Positions 19,010 through 28,321 are shown, numbered from the stretch's first letter. The stretch: DNA of 63,957 bases from CAYQLT01 sp964418425 (GCA_964418425.1 CAYQLT010000015.1:1-63957); one strand, 5' to 3'. The notes: generated from the letters alone by a model not told the origin. Translations and numbers: made by a program.

Positions 19010-21993
19010 TTGCACTCCCGCCAGCTGCGGCCGGTTTTCACCTCCGCCACCAGCGGCACGGACAGCTCCACCACGCCTTCCATGGTTCGCCGCACGAACT
19101 CCCCGACCGGCCCGGCCTCCTGCTCGGGCAGCTCCAGCAACAGTTCGTCGTGAACCTGCAACACCAGCCGTGCCCGGTACCCCTGCTCCCGCAGGCCCCG
19201 GTGGACGGCCACCATGGCCATCTTCATGATATCGGCGGCCGTGCCCTGAATAGGCGTGTTCATGGCCATCCGCTCGGCAAAGGAGCGCTGCGCCCGCTGG
19301 CGGCTGTAAAGCTCGGGAAGGTACCGGCGCCGCCCGAACAGGGTGGTCACGAAACCCCTCTCCCGGGCCTCCCGGATGGTGCGGTCGATGTACGCCTTCA
19401 CCCCCGGGTAGCGCTGAAAGTAGCTGTCGATGTAGCGCCTGGCGTCCTCCTGCGACAGCCCCGTGCCCCGGGCCAACCCGTACGGGCTGATCCCGTACAC
19501 GATGCCGAAGTTGATGGCCTTCGCGCCGCTGCGCATGGCGGGCGTGACGGCCTCTGGGGGTACCCCGAACACCTCGGCGGCCGTGCGGGTGTGGATGTCC
19601 TGGCCGGCCCGAAACGCCTCGATGAGGGCCGGGTCCCCGGCCATGTGGGCCAGGACCCGCAGCTCGATCTGGGAGTAGTCGGCGCTCATCAGAAGCCATC
19701 CCGGCAACTCGGCCACGAAGGCTTCCCGGATGACGGCCCCCTGGTCGGTACGCACGGGAATATTCTGCAGGTTGGGGTTGGAGCTGGACAGCCGCCCCGT
19801 AGCCGTGACGGCCTGGTGGAAGGTGGTGTGCAGGCGGCCGGTGCGCGGGTGGACCAGCTCGGGCATGGGGTCGACATACGTGCCCTTCAGCTTCACCAGC
19901 TGGCGGTAGTCGAGAATCTTGACCACGATCTCGTGCTCGCCGGCCAGCTCCTCGAGGACGTCCGCGCTGGTGCTGGGGCCGGTCTTGGTCTCCTTGAGGA
20001 CGGGGAGCTTCAGCTTCTCGAAAAGCACCTGGCTCAACTGGCGGGGTGAGTTGATGTTGAAGCGCTGGCCCGCCAGCTCGTAGATGGCCTCGGCCGTACG
20101 CTCGATCTCCTCCCCCAGCTGCCGGCTCAGGCGGCGCAACGCCTGGGTATCGATCTTGACGCCGTTTCGCTCCATGGCCGCCAGCACCGGCCACAACGGC
20201 AGCTCCAGCTGACGGTAGAGCTCCAGCAGGCCGTCTTCGGCCAGCCAGGCCTCCAGGTGGGAGATGGATAGGTGGATCAGCCCCAGCCGTTCGAAGGCAA
20301 AGTCCGCCAGCGCCTTCGCGAGGGCCTGCCCGGCATCCCCCCACCGGTGCTCGCGAGCGATGGCCTCCACCAGGGCGCCGGGGCGGGATGGCGTCCCGGC
20401 CGCCCCGGCTCGACGCCCCCTGCCCCCGGCGGCCGGCTCGGCCAGGCTCCCTTCCTCCAGCACCCGGCCCTGGTAGCGCAGGGCGATCTCCTCCAGGGTG
20501 TGCCCCCCTTGGCCCGGGTTGAGAAGGTAGGAGGCCAACATCAGGTCGCCTTCGACCCCTTGCACCTCCACTCCCCGCATCCCCAGCGCGACCGCCAGCG
20601 ACTTGGCGTCATGCGCCCACTTGGTGGCCCGGGGATCGGCCATCCACCGGGCCAGCGCCTCCAGGTGGGCCGGCCAGCTCTCGGGCACCGCCACCATCAG
20701 CGACGCCCCCGCATTGGCACAAGCCACCACCAGGGCGCCGGCGCGGGCAGGCTCTCCCGAGAAAAGGGCCAGCACGCTGGCCGGCCCGGCGGAGCGCAGG
20801 CGCTCCAGCGCCCCGGCAAGTTCGGGCGCGCTGTCGATCAGCTGCGGGGGCCCGAAGGGCGGGGGCTGCACGGGCAGGCGCCGACCAGGCCCGCCCCGCT
20901 CGCCGACTTGCGCCATCGCCCCTGGCGCCCCACCGCCCGCCGCAGCCGCATGCGCAGCGCCATCCGCGCCCGCACGCTCCGCCAGACGCTCAGCCTCAGC
21001 GCCCGCCTTCAGGCCATTCGGCCCGGCCGCCTGTGAGTCGCCGGGCCTGCCGCCCGCCGGAGCCTGGCCCCCTGCGCCGGCCGGCGCGGTGCCCTGGCGC
21101 CGGGCAGCTTCGCCCACGGCAGGATACATCCGGCTGAGGCGTCCCAGCAGAGTGCGAAACTCCAGGTCGATGAGAAGCCGGGCGAGAGCCTGACTGTCCG
21201 GCTCCTGCAGCCGGCAGGCCTCCCAGTCCAGCTGCACCGGAACCGTGGTAACGATGGTGGCGAGATACCGGCTCAGGGCGGCCTGGTCCCGGTACTCGCC
21301 CAGCGGGCGGGCGAGGCGCGGGGGCAGCTCACCCAGGTGCTCCAGGATGGCCGCAAGATCCGCAAAGCGCTTCAACAGCTCGACTGCCGTCTTCTCGCCG
21401 ATACCGGGGACCCCCGGGATGTTGTCGCTGGCGTCACCCACCAGCCCTTTGAGGTCGACCAGCTGCTGCGGACGAATGCCCAGGGCCTCCACCACATGCT
21501 CGGGGGTGAAGCGCTCCACGTCCCGGATGCCCTTGCGGGTGATGAGGGCAGTCACCCGGTCGTTGACCAGCTGCAGCGTATCACGGTCGCCGGTGACGAT
21601 GACAACCCGGCAATCCGGGTCCGATTCCAGGGCCTGGCGGGTCAGGGTTCCGATGACGTCGTCGGCCTCAAACCCCTCGGCCCCGTACATGGGTATCCGA
21701 AACGCCTGCACCAGCTGCTCGAAGCGGGCCACCTGCGGTCGCAGCTGATCGGGCATGGATGGCCGCTGGGCTTTGTAAGCCTCGAAGCGGCGGTGGCGGA
21801 AGGTGGGCGCCGCCATGTCCACCGCCACGGCCAGGTAATCCGGCCGCTCCTCCTCCAGCAGGCGTACCAGCATGGTGGCAAAGCCGTAAACGGCGTTGGT
21901 GGGCTCGCCGCTGCGGGTGGACAGCATGGGCAGGGCGAAAAACGCCCTGTGGAGCAGGCTGTAACCGTCCACCAGCACCAGTTTGGCGCCCAT
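19006..21993 (-). CDS. polA: DNA polymerase I
   Basis: 995 residues from ATG 21993 (an in-frame TTG lies 6 bp upstream). Domains in order: 5'-3' exonuclease (about 1-290; DGYSLLHRAFFALP, EGFEADDVIGTL, GLVGDASDNIPGVPGIGEKT); an Ala/Gly/Pro-rich linker of about 60 residues; a degenerate 3'-5' exonuclease (about 380-580); and the family-A polymerase with motif A SADYSQIELRVLAHMAGD, motif B RSGAKAINFGIVYGIS and motif C QVHDELLLE. The DxE of exonuclease motif I is absent, so proofreading is probably lost, as in Bacillus and Thermus Pol I. It heads the polA-coaE-mgsA-SLT-pncB unit. Confidence 0.97.
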   Translation of the reverse strand: MGAKLVLVDGYSLLHRAFFALPMLSTRSGEPTNAVYGFATMLVRLLEEERPDYLAVAVDMAAPTFRHRRFEAYKAQRPSMPDQLRPQVARFEQLVQAFRIPMYGAEGFEADDVIGTLTRQALESDPDCRVVIVTGDRDTLQLVNDRVTALITRKGIRDVERFTPEHVVEALGIRPQQLVDLKGLVGDASDNIPGVPGIGEKTAVELLKRFADLAAILEHLGELPPRLARPLGEYRDQAALSRYLATIVTTVPVQLDWEACRLQEPDSQALARLLIDLEFRTLLGRLSRMYPAVGEAARRQGTAPAGAGGQAPAGGRPGDSQAAGPNGLKAGAEAERLAERAGADGAAHAAAAGGGAPGAMAQVGERGGPGRRLPVQPPPFGPPQLIDSAPELAGALERLRSAGPASVLALFSGEPARAGALVVACANAGASLMVAVPESWPAHLEALARWMADPRATKWAHDAKSLAVALGMRGVEVQGVEGDLMLASYLLNPGQGGHTLEEIALRYQGRVLEEGSLAEPAAGGRGRRAGAAGTPSRPGALVEAIAREHRWGDAGQALAKALADFAFERLGLIHLSISHLEAWLAEDGLLELYRQLELPLWPVLAAMERNGVKIDTQALRRLSRQLGEEIERTAEAIYELAGQRFNINSPRQLSQVLFEKLKLPVLKETKTGPSTSADVLEELAGEHEIVVKILDYRQLVKLKGTYVDPMPELVHPRTGRLHTTFHQAVTATGRLSSSNPNLQNIPVRTDQGAVIREAFVAELPGWLLMSADYSQIELRVLAHMAGDPALIEAFRAGQDIHTRTAAEVFGVPPEAVTPAMRSGAKAINFGIVYGISPYGLARGTGLSQEDARRYIDSYFQRYPGVKAYIDRTIREARERGFVTTLFGRRRYLPELYSRQRAQRSFAERMAMNTPIQGTAADIMKMAMVAVHRGLREQGYRARLVLQVHDELLLELPEQEAGPVGEFVRRTMEGVVELSVPLVAEVKTGRSWRECK

Positions 21994-22199
21994 CGCCAAC
22001 GCACCCCTGCAACTTCCCGATTTCCAGTCTTCAGCACCGCAGCCGGGAACCGGGGCGGTGGCACGGCTCGGTGCGCTTGCGCTGGCTCCCGCTGCCCGCG
22101 AAGGCGAAGTCCGTCTGCGTTGCCGTCAATTCCAGAAAGGATGTTCGATGGCGGCCCTCAAAGTCCTTGCCTGCGTGATGGAAAGGAGCGTGTTCCTGT

Positions 22200-23594
22200 T
22201 TGCGACTTCGCCTCTTTCACCCGACCCGGGCCCGGCGGGCGGCTCGCGTCGCGTTGCCCCTGGGGCTGGCGCTGGCGCTGGTGGCTGCGGGGCTCGTCGC
22301 CGGCTCGCTCGCAGAAGGTGCACGGGCGACGACGTCGGCATCCGGTCTCCCCTATTCCGACGTGGAGGGCCCCGTGGCGGACGCGCTGGCCGCCCTCGAG
22401 AGCCGGGGCGTGCTGGCAGCCTTTCCTGGCGAGCGCTTCCGGCCCGACCGGCCCATCACCCTGGGAGAGTTTGCCCGGGCGGCGGTCGCTGCCTTCGGCC
22501 TGACCCTGCCCAGGGAGCCGGATCCCCAGCGTGCAGCGGTCGAGGCGCTGCAGGAGCACGGCGCGCTGGCGCCCGGGGACCCGCCGGATCCGGACCTCCC
22601 GGTATCCCGGGGGGCGCTTCTGACGGCGGTGGTGGAGCTGACCGCTTCCGCCAACGTGGCCCGACAGCTGGGCCAGGCCTTCGCCTGGCAGGCCCCCCCG
22701 GCTTCCCAAGCGCAACCGGCCAGTACGGTTCCGCTGGCGGACGTAGCTCCCACCGACCCCATCTTCGGGGTCGCCCTGCTGGCCCATGCGGCGGGCCTCC
22801 TGCCGCCCGAGTACACGCCCAAGCTCCAGCCCCGGGCGGCGGCCACCCGAGGGGAGGCGGCCATCGTCCTGGCCCGTGCCGTGCAGCTGCAGGTGACCGA
22901 GGGCGAGGTTTCGCAGACGGCGGGCGGCGTGGTCGTGGTGAAACTGCAGGTGGCATCCTCGCCATCCGGCTGGGGGGGCGAGCGGCCGGCGGCAGGCGCC
23001 GGGACCCGTCCCAACCTCGATGCGGACAGCCCGGGGAGGCTCCAGGAAGACAGTCCGGGGGTCCTGGAGCTGGACGGTAGCTCGCGGACGGTGGTGTTGC
23101 GAAACGGCCGGCCGGTTGGCCTGGCCGAGCTTCGCCGCGGCGACCGGGCCACGATCGTGTCGGACGCCTCGGGCCGGGCGCGGCTGGTGGTTGCCCTCGG
23201 CCCCATGGGAACCGCCGAGTTGGCGGACAGGGCGCGGCAGGCTTTGCGGGCCCTCGCCCGCCAGCTCACACCGGAACAGTGGCAGGCGGTCCTGCGGGGG
23301 GACTGGAACGCCCTGGCGGTCTCCCTCACCCCCCAGCTGTACGACCAGCTGATGGCGTTGGGTGTAGCCCCGTGGGAGGCGGACGCGCTGATCCACCGCG
23401 ACTGGCCCGCCGTGGCGGAGGCGGCCAAGGATCGCCTTGCCCGGGAAGGAGCGAGCCGCCTTCAGGTCTCGCCCGAGGTGCTTCGCGCCGTGCTGGACGA
23501 AGACTGGCAGGCGGCCAGCCAGCTGGCTCAGCAGGAGCTGCTTCAGAGGCTGCTGGACGAGCTTTTGGTGCCGCAGAGCGAGGGCCCTGCCTGA
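22200..23594 (+). CDS. Exported S-layer-homology (SLH) domain protein
   Basis: 464 residues with a TTG start 11 nt after AGGAG. It has an Arg-rich N-terminus, a long hydrophobic signal (VALPLGLALALVAAGLVAGS) and an SLH repeat (PYSDVEGPVADALAALESRG through FRPDRPITLGEFARAAVAA). A second, more diverged repeat follows (PLADVAPTDPIFGVALLAHA). After that come a beta-rich segment (about 225-320; VLELDGSSRTVVLRNGRPVG) and a helical C-terminus with two similar helical pairs around LTPEQWQAVLRGDWNAL and VSPEVLRAVLDEDWQAA. SLH domains bind secondary cell-wall polymer, so it is likely surface-attached. It is divergent from polA and convergent with sfsA, 4 bp apart. Confidence 0.8.
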   Translation: MRLRLFHPTRARRAARVALPLGLALALVAAGLVAGSLAEGARATTSASGLPYSDVEGPVADALAALESRGVLAAFPGERFRPDRPITLGEFARAAVAAFGLTLPREPDPQRAAVEALQEHGALAPGDPPDPDLPVSRGALLTAVVELTASANVARQLGQAFAWQAPPASQAQPASTVPLADVAPTDPIFGVALLAHAAGLLPPEYTPKLQPRAAATRGEAAIVLARAVQLQVTEGEVSQTAGGVVVVKLQVASSPSGWGGERPAAGAGTRPNLDADSPGRLQEDSPGVLELDGSSRTVVLRNGRPVGLAELRRGDRATIVSDASGRARLVVALGPMGTAELADRARQALRALARQLTPEQWQAVLRGDWNALAVSLTPQLYDQLMALGVAPWEADALIHRDWPAVAEAAKDRLAREGASRLQVSPEVLRAVLDEDWQAASQLAQQELLQRLLDELLVPQSEGPA

Positions 23595-23598
23595 GCGG

Positions 23599-24348
23599 TC
23601 ACAGCCCTCCCGGAGCGGGCCAGAATCGACCGGCCTGCAGCGAGACCGGTATTTCCCGGGAAATCTCGATGGCCGGCGGCTGAACTGAGCAGGCGTACGC
23701 CCGCACCTGCACCCCCGCCTCGGCCGCCTGCTCCAAAGCCCGGGCGAAGGCCGGGTCGGCCCGGCGGTGGGGTGCGAAGCGTCGCACGTCCGGGCGCTGG
23801 ACCACGAACACCACGTGGGCCGGGCGCCCCTGCGCCGCCACCTGCGCCAGGGTCTGCAGGTGGCGGCGACCCCGGACCGTGGGGGCATCCGGAAAGAGCG
23901 CCGTTCCATCCTCCACCAGCGTGACGGACTTGGTCTCCACCGGTGCCGGCCCGCGGGGCCCCTCGATGAGCACGTCCAGCCTCGAGCCCGGCGCGTATGG
24001 GGGACGGTATTCCAGGCGTACCAGGCGATAGCCCTCAAAACCCGCAAGCCGCCCCGCCACGAGGGCCTCCGCGAACAGGCGTCCCGGAAGCCGTGCGTCG
24101 ACGCTCACCCAGCTGCAAGGCCCCAGCATGAAAGTCAGCTCACCCTCAGTGCGGCGAGAGGGGCTGCGGGACGTGCCCGGCGCAGGGAGAGCGACGAGGG
24201 AAGGGCGACCCGGTGTGAGCAGCTCATGCAGCCGGCCGGAGTTGGGCAGGTGAACCACCGCCTCCCGGCCGGCCACGTGGACCAGGGCCGCAAAGCGGTT
24301 AAGCCGGCGCAAGAACGTCGCCGGCTGCAGCGGGCGCCCGATGGTCAA
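23599..24348 (-). CDS. sfsA: SfsA family protein (sugar fermentation stimulation homologue)
   Basis: 249 residues. Recognised by the N-terminal RPLQPATFLRRLNRFAALV, the HLPNSGRLHELL motif, and the nuclease-like core RLDVLIEGPRGPAPVETKSV followed by LVEDGTALFPDAPTVRGRRH. The core resembles a PD-(D/E)xK fold; the E-x-K is seen in VETKS. The in vivo role is unsettled (DNA binding, maltose gene effects in E. coli). It starts 21 bp after the stop of the Fur-family gene, so the two are likely co-transcribed. Confidence 0.93.
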   Translation of the reverse strand: MTIGRPLQPATFLRRLNRFAALVHVAGREAVVHLPNSGRLHELLTPGRPSLVALPAPGTSRSPSRRTEGELTFMLGPCSWVSVDARLPGRLFAEALVAGRLAGFEGYRLVRLEYRPPYAPGSRLDVLIEGPRGPAPVETKSVTLVEDGTALFPDAPTVRGRRHLQTLAQVAAQGRPAHVVFVVQRPDVRRFAPHRRADPAFARALEQAAEAGVQVRAYACSVQPPAIEISREIPVSLQAGRFWPAPGGL

Positions 24349-24369
24349 CGGCGCACCCCGGGGGCCGTC

Positions 24370-24825
24370 TCAGTGGACCACGCCGGGTGCATCAGCGCCA
24401 GGCGCATAGGGTTCCGCCGCCTTGTCCAGCTCCGCCTGGCACGAGGCGCATAGCCCGTAAAACTCGAGGCGGTGCTGGCGGACCCGGTACCCCATCAGGC
24501 TCTCCACTGCCCGATCCAGCTCGGTATTGACGGGCATGGGAACGTCCTCCACGCGCCCGCAGCGCTCGCAGACGAAGTGGTAGTGGTTGACGGGGGTGCC
24601 GTCAAAGCGGCTGTAGGAGCTCCCGTACGAAAGCTCCAGCGCCTCCCCCGCGGCGGTCAGGATCTTGAGGTTACGGTAGACCGTCCCCAGGCTGATGTTG
24701 GGAAGCTCCTTGCGAACCTGCTGGTACACCCAATCCGCGGTCGGGTGGCATTTGGTGCCTCGCAGGACCCTGAGGATGACCTCGCGCTGCTTTGTCCGGC
24801 GCGTAAACCCCCGCACCCGCTCCAT
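24370..24825 (-). CDS. Fur/PerR-family transcriptional regulator
   Basis: 151 residues from ATG 24825, which sits 8 nt after GAGGAGGAGG; an in-frame extension to 25029 lacks such a site. The winged-helix part contains TKQREVILRVLRGTKCHPTA and ISLGTVYRNLKIL, the recognition helix. The dimerisation part has NHYHFVCERCGRVEDV and LCASCQAEL, i.e. both CxxC structural zinc sites and the His-rich metal site. PerR, Fur and Zur cannot be told apart safely. The leader carries a promoter flanked by direct repeats, suggesting autoregulation. Confidence 0.9.
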   Translation of the reverse strand: MERVRGFTRRTKQREVILRVLRGTKCHPTADWVYQQVRKELPNISLGTVYRNLKILTAAGEALELSYGSSYSRFDGTPVNHYHFVCERCGRVEDVPMPVNTELDRAVESLMGYRVRQHRLEFYGLCASCQAELDKAAEPYAPGADAPGVVH

Positions 24826-24990
24826 GCCGGCTGCCTCCTCCTCGCTGCCCGTTGCCTGCGTAGGGGCCATGGGGTCAGGCGACCCGATCCGCCGGCCGCC
24901 CCGCGCGGCTTTGCCCGAGCCCTCAAGCACCCGGGTACCCCCGGCAGCGTGACCCGGGCCCCTGGCCGGCCCGTGGCCTTTGCGCCGAGT

Positions 24991-25039
24991 ATCACAATCC
25001 CTTAACCTGAGGATACTGCTATTCATCACAAAGTGTCAA
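24991..25039 (-). promoter_or_regulatory. Promoter and putative operator of the Fur-family gene
   Basis: On the minus strand TTGACA (25039-25034), an 18-bp spacer and TATCCT (25015-25010) form a good sigma-A promoter. TTGTGAT occurs twice as a direct repeat (25031-25025 within the spacer and 24997-24991 downstream of the -10), 34 bp apart, which could be repressor contacts. The region is unusually AT-rich for this genome. Confidence 0.5.
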
Positions 25040-25215
25040 CGGCGCCGGGCGCGCCGCGTTCGGCGACGTACACCACGCCGTCTGCGCAGGCGGCTGCCAC
25101 GCCGGGTTGCGCCGGGCGACCTACGAGGCCGACACCACGCCCGGCTGCGCCAGGCGGTCAGCGGGGGCTCTTTTCCCGGGAGTGCGGGGCGGCCTGCGGG
25201 TCTGGTGCCACCGCC

Positions 25216-25244
25216 TTTACGGTCGCGCTGTGCACCGGTATACT
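25216..25244 (+). promoter_or_regulatory. Promoter of the small conserved protein gene
   Basis: TTTACG (25216-25221), a 17-bp spacer and TATACT (25239-25244; five of six -10 bases). The gene starts at 25288, giving a leader of about 35 nt with GGAGGG at 25274-25279. Confidence 0.6.
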
Positions 25245-25287
25245 GTGCCCGTCACGGACGCCACATCCCGGATGGAGGGTCCTCGCG

Positions 25288-25578
25288 ATGGCGCTGTTCG
25301 TGGTTCGACATCAGCACCAGGCCGACCGTTGCCCTGCGAAAAACCCCCAGATGGGGGCCATGCTGCTGCTCCACCTGAGCGAGCCCAACGCCCGCCAACA
25401 CGGCATCCGGATCCACGGAGAAGGCGTGCTGGACGGCCAGCATACCCTGTACCTCATCCTCGAAGCGCAGGACCGAAGCCAGGTCGAGGCGTACATGAAG
25501 CCGTTCGCCCAGGCTGGCTCCGTGGAGGTCTGGCCGGCCTCCCGCTGCGAGACGGTGGTCTCCCGGCAAAGCTGCTGA
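25288..25578 (+). CDS. Small conserved protein, ferredoxin-like/dimeric alpha-beta fold (function unknown)
   Basis: 96 residues from ATG 25288 with GGAGGG 8 nt upstream and its own promoter. The sequence MALFVVRHQHQADRCPAKNP, then GIRIHGEGVLDGQHTLYLIL and VEAYMKPFAQAGSVEVWPAS, alternates beta strands and helices like small DUF3303-type alpha-beta barrel proteins. It has a Cys near the start (DRCPA), one in SRCETVV and a C-terminal Cys. I recall similar proteins in other bacteria but can assign no function. It faces lipA convergently. Confidence 0.75.
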   Translation: MALFVVRHQHQADRCPAKNPQMGAMLLLHLSEPNARQHGIRIHGEGVLDGQHTLYLILEAQDRSQVEAYMKPFAQAGSVEVWPASRCETVVSRQSC

Positions 25579-25641
25579 GCTGAGAGGTGCCACCGCAGCG
25601 TTTGGTCCAAGGGCGAGCCGGCGGGTGGGGCCTGCAGCAGC

Positions 25642-26637
25642 TCATCGGGCCGCCTGCCTGAAAACCTGCTCGGCGCGATACGAGCTTCGCACCAGCGGCC
25701 CGCTGAACACCTCCATGAACCCCATCTGCAGGGCCACCTCCCGGTATTGCTGGAACTGCTGCGGGGTGACGTAGCGCTCCACCGGAAGGTGACTGCGGGT
25801 CGGCCTCAGATACTGTCCGAGGGTGAGGATGTCCACCCCCGCCGCGCGCAGGTCCCCCATGGCCTGGTAAAGCTCGTCGTCGCTTTCCCCAAGCCCCACC
25901 ATCAGGCTGGACTTGGTCAACACCCCGGGCCGGCACCGCTTGGCGTGCGCCAGCACCTCGAGGCTCTGCTCATAGCGCGCCCTTGGATCTCGCACCCTCG
26001 GCGTCAGCCGCCGCACCGTCTCCAGGTTGTGGGCGAAGACGTCAAGGCCGCTGTGCACCACCTTCTCCACGGCCCGCCTGTCGCCCTGAAAGTCCGGGGT
26101 CAACGCCTCCACCCTCACCGAGGGGGTGCGCTCTTTGATGGCCTGCACCGTGGTGGCGAAGTGGGCGGCGCCGCCATCGGGGAGATCGTCCCGGTCCACC
26201 GAGGTAAGCACCACGTACTCAAGCCCCAGGGCCTCCACGGCCTGGGCCACCCGGCGCGGCTCATCGGGATCCGTCACCCCCCTCGGATTACCGGTCGCCA
26301 CCGCACAAAACCGGCAGGCCCGCGTGCAGACCCACCCCAGGATCATGAAGGTCGCGGTCCCATGCCCCCAGCATTCGGCCAGGTTCGGGCACATGGCCTC
26401 CTGGCAGACCGTGTGAAGCTGCAGGCGGTTGACCACGTCCAGCACGCCCGCATAGGTGGGGCCGATGGGAAGCGAAACCTTCAGCCAGGCTGGCTTGGCA
26501 AGCACCGGGCCCGCCTCGGCCGGCCGCCGCAGTCCGCCACGTGCCACCCGGATGGGCGGCGAGCCATCCCCCGGGCCCCCCGAACATCCCGAACCCTCCG
26601 GCACCGGCCCGGCCCGCGCCATCCCTGGGCGCTGCAT
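25642..26637 (-). CDS. lipA: Lipoyl synthase (radical SAM)
   Basis: 331 residues from ATG 26637, after GGAGGGGAGG. LipA inserts two sulfurs into protein-bound octanoate. The auxiliary cluster motif is CQEAMCPNLAEC (CX4CX5C), the radical-SAM motif is CTRACRFC (CX3CX2C), and the C-terminal RSSYRAEQV provides the conserved RSSY serine ligand. SAM-binding and TSVDRDDLPDGGA motifs are intact. The first about 45 residues are poorly conserved and the start could be ATG 26622. No lipB neighbour is seen. It is divergent from the lipoprotein gene. Confidence 0.96.
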   Translation of the reverse strand: MQRPGMARAGPVPEGSGCSGGPGDGSPPIRVARGGLRRPAEAGPVLAKPAWLKVSLPIGPTYAGVLDVVNRLQLHTVCQEAMCPNLAECWGHGTATFMILGWVCTRACRFCAVATGNPRGVTDPDEPRRVAQAVEALGLEYVVLTSVDRDDLPDGGAAHFATTVQAIKERTPSVRVEALTPDFQGDRRAVEKVVHSGLDVFAHNLETVRRLTPRVRDPRARYEQSLEVLAHAKRCRPGVLTKSSLMVGLGESDDELYQAMGDLRAAGVDILTLGQYLRPTRSHLPVERYVTPQQFQQYREVALQMGFMEVFSGPLVRSSYRAEQVFRQAAR

Positions 26638-26761
26638 CGCCACGGGGCCTCCCCTCCGGCGGCCTGCCGCCGCCGCCCCTAGCGTAACCTGGAGGGGAGC
26701 CGCCCTCAAGGCCGAAAGCCCTCTCGGGCACCCTAACCCGGCGTGGGTGGCGGTGGGAGAG

Positions 26762-27454
26762 ATGCGCTCGGTGCGCCTGGGCGGCCGGGCGGTGATGACC
26801 GCAATTCTGGCATGGAGCCTGGCCGCCGGCTGCCGATCGGCGGAAAGTCCCGGCCCCGCCGAGCGGCTCGCCGCCGAGCTTATGGGCGAGCTGGCCGAAC
26901 GGCGCCGCCTGGACACTGGAAAGATGGCATTCGACGGGGACGTGGTGGCGTACACCCCGCTGGGCGCCTCAAGGTTCACGGTTCACGTGGAGAAAGATGG
27001 CCCCCACGCGGTAGTCACCACCCAGGGAGCCCCGTGGTTCGTTCCCCGCCAGGTCACCCTCACCCTGGGCAATCCGGCCCAACTGCTGGACCCCTTTGCG
27101 CTGGCCCTTGAGGGAGCCGACGAGGAAAATGGGGCCAGCTACCTGCGCCTGAGCGGTCGCCACCGCTCACCCGGCCTTGACGACCCCAGGTTCGTGAGGG
27201 TCTGGATCGACTTGGTGCGCCGCGAGGTGGCCCGGATCGAGCTGGTCTACCTGTGGGGCACGGTGCTCAGCGAGTTTCAGTACGCAACCCTCCTGGGCCG
27301 AACGGTGGTGGCCCTGCAGCGGGTACACGTGAAGCCGCTGGGACTGGCCCTCCACGTCGCCTATCGCAACTTCCGGTGGCCGGAGCCGGACAGCCCCGAT
27401 CCGCCCGCCCCGGACAGCCGCCAGCTGCCCGGCCCCACGGCGCCTCCGTCGTAG
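26762..27454 (+). CDS. Lipoprotein of unknown function (LolA-like fold possible)
   Basis: 230 residues. The N-terminus is a lipoprotein signal: Arg residues, hydrophobic AVMTAILAWSLAAGC with a lipobox LAAGC giving a lipidated Cys. The mature part is rich in beta strands with regular alternation (SRFTVHVEKDGPHAVVTTQG, RFVRVWIDLVRREVARIELV), reminiscent of LolA/LppX-type half barrels or DUF4412-like proteins. No ribosome site is strong; GGTGGGAGAG abuts the ATG. It ends in a Pro-rich tail. It is divergent from lipA and convergent with pstB. Confidence 0.65.
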   Translation: MRSVRLGGRAVMTAILAWSLAAGCRSAESPGPAERLAAELMGELAERRRLDTGKMAFDGDVVAYTPLGASRFTVHVEKDGPHAVVTTQGAPWFVPRQVTLTLGNPAQLLDPFALALEGADEENGASYLRLSGRHRSPGLDDPRFVRVWIDLVRREVARIELVYLWGTVLSEFQYATLLGRTVVALQRVHVKPLGLALHVAYRNFRWPEPDSPDPPAPDSRQLPGPTAPPS

Positions 27455-27475
27455 CCGAAAGCGGCCTGCCGCACC

Positions 27476-28321
27476 TCAGCCGAACCGGCCTGCGATGTAG
27501 TCTTCCGTGCGCCGGTCCCGGGGGCACGTGAACACCTCGTGGGTGGGCCCGAACTCCACCAGCTCGCCCATGAGCAGGAAGGCCACGTAATCCGAAATCC
27601 GGGCGGCCTGCTGGAGGTTGTGGGTGACGATGATCACGGTGTATTCCCCGGCCAGGCTGCGGATCAGCTCCTCGATTCGGGCCGTGGCGATGGGATCCAG
27701 GGCCGAGCATGGTTCATCCATCAGCAGCACCTCGGGCTGCACCGCCAGCGTCCTGGCGATGCACAGGCGCTGCTGCTGGCCGCCGGAGAGAGCCAGGGCG
27801 CTTTTACGGTGGAGATCGCCCTTCACCTCTTCCCACAGCGCGGCCCGTTGCAGGGCCCACTCCACCCTTTCGGCGAGACCCGTGCGGCTGCCGTTGATCC
27901 GAAGCCCGAAGGCGACGTTTTCGAAAATGGACTTGGGAAAGGGGTTGGGCTTCTGGAACACCATGCCGATCCGCCGGCGGACCTCCGAGGGATCGACCCC
28001 GGGCCCGTAGATGTCCTGGCCCTTGAACAGCACCCTGCCCTCGATGCGGGCCGAGGGCACCAGCTCGTTCATGCGGTTGAACGTGCGGATGAGGCTGCTT
28101 TTGCCGCAGCCCGACGGCCCGATGATGGCGGTCACGGACCCTGGTGGGATGTCCAGGGAGATCTGGTGAAGGGCCTGATGCTGCCCGTACCACAGGCTGA
28201 GCCGCTCGGCGCGCAGCACCGGCGTCCCGCTGACAGTCTTCTCGCCGCCGGCGTGGCGGGGCAGGACCCCGTTTTCCCCCATCTTTTCCCGCACTGGCAC
28301 TGGCTGCAGGGCACCTGGCAT
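27476..28321 (-). CDS. pstB: Phosphate ABC transporter ATPase
   Basis: 281 residues from ATG 28321 (GAGGTG 6 nt upstream, reaching into the end of pstA; GTG 28330 is an alternative). Walker A GPSGCGKSSLIRTFNRMNEL, with the FNRMN extension that marks PstB; signature LSGGQQQRLCIARTL; Walker B VLLMDEPCSALDP. The N-terminal 40 residues are longer than usual. It is last of pstSCAB. No phoU follows in the window; the next gene is a convergent lipoprotein. Confidence 0.96.
   Translation of the reverse strand: MPGALQPVPVREKMGENGVLPRHAGGEKTVSGTPVLRAERLSLWYGQHQALHQISLDIPPGSVTAIIGPSGCGKSSLIRTFNRMNELVPSARIEGRVLFKGQDIYGPGVDPSEVRRRIGMVFQKPNPFPKSIFENVAFGLRINGSRTGLAERVEWALQRAALWEEVKGDLHRKSALALSGGQQQRLCIARTLAVQPEVLLMDEPCSALDPIATARIEELIRSLAGEYTVIIVTHNLQQAARISDYVAFLLMGELVEFGPTHEVFTCPRDRRTEDYIAGRFG

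Noticed and set aside
18371..20344. A long frame appearing to fuse coaE to about 440 extra residues
   Set aside because: The upstream part lies inside polA in another frame and is low-complexity; the GTG at 19009, overlapping the polA stop, is a natural coaE start.
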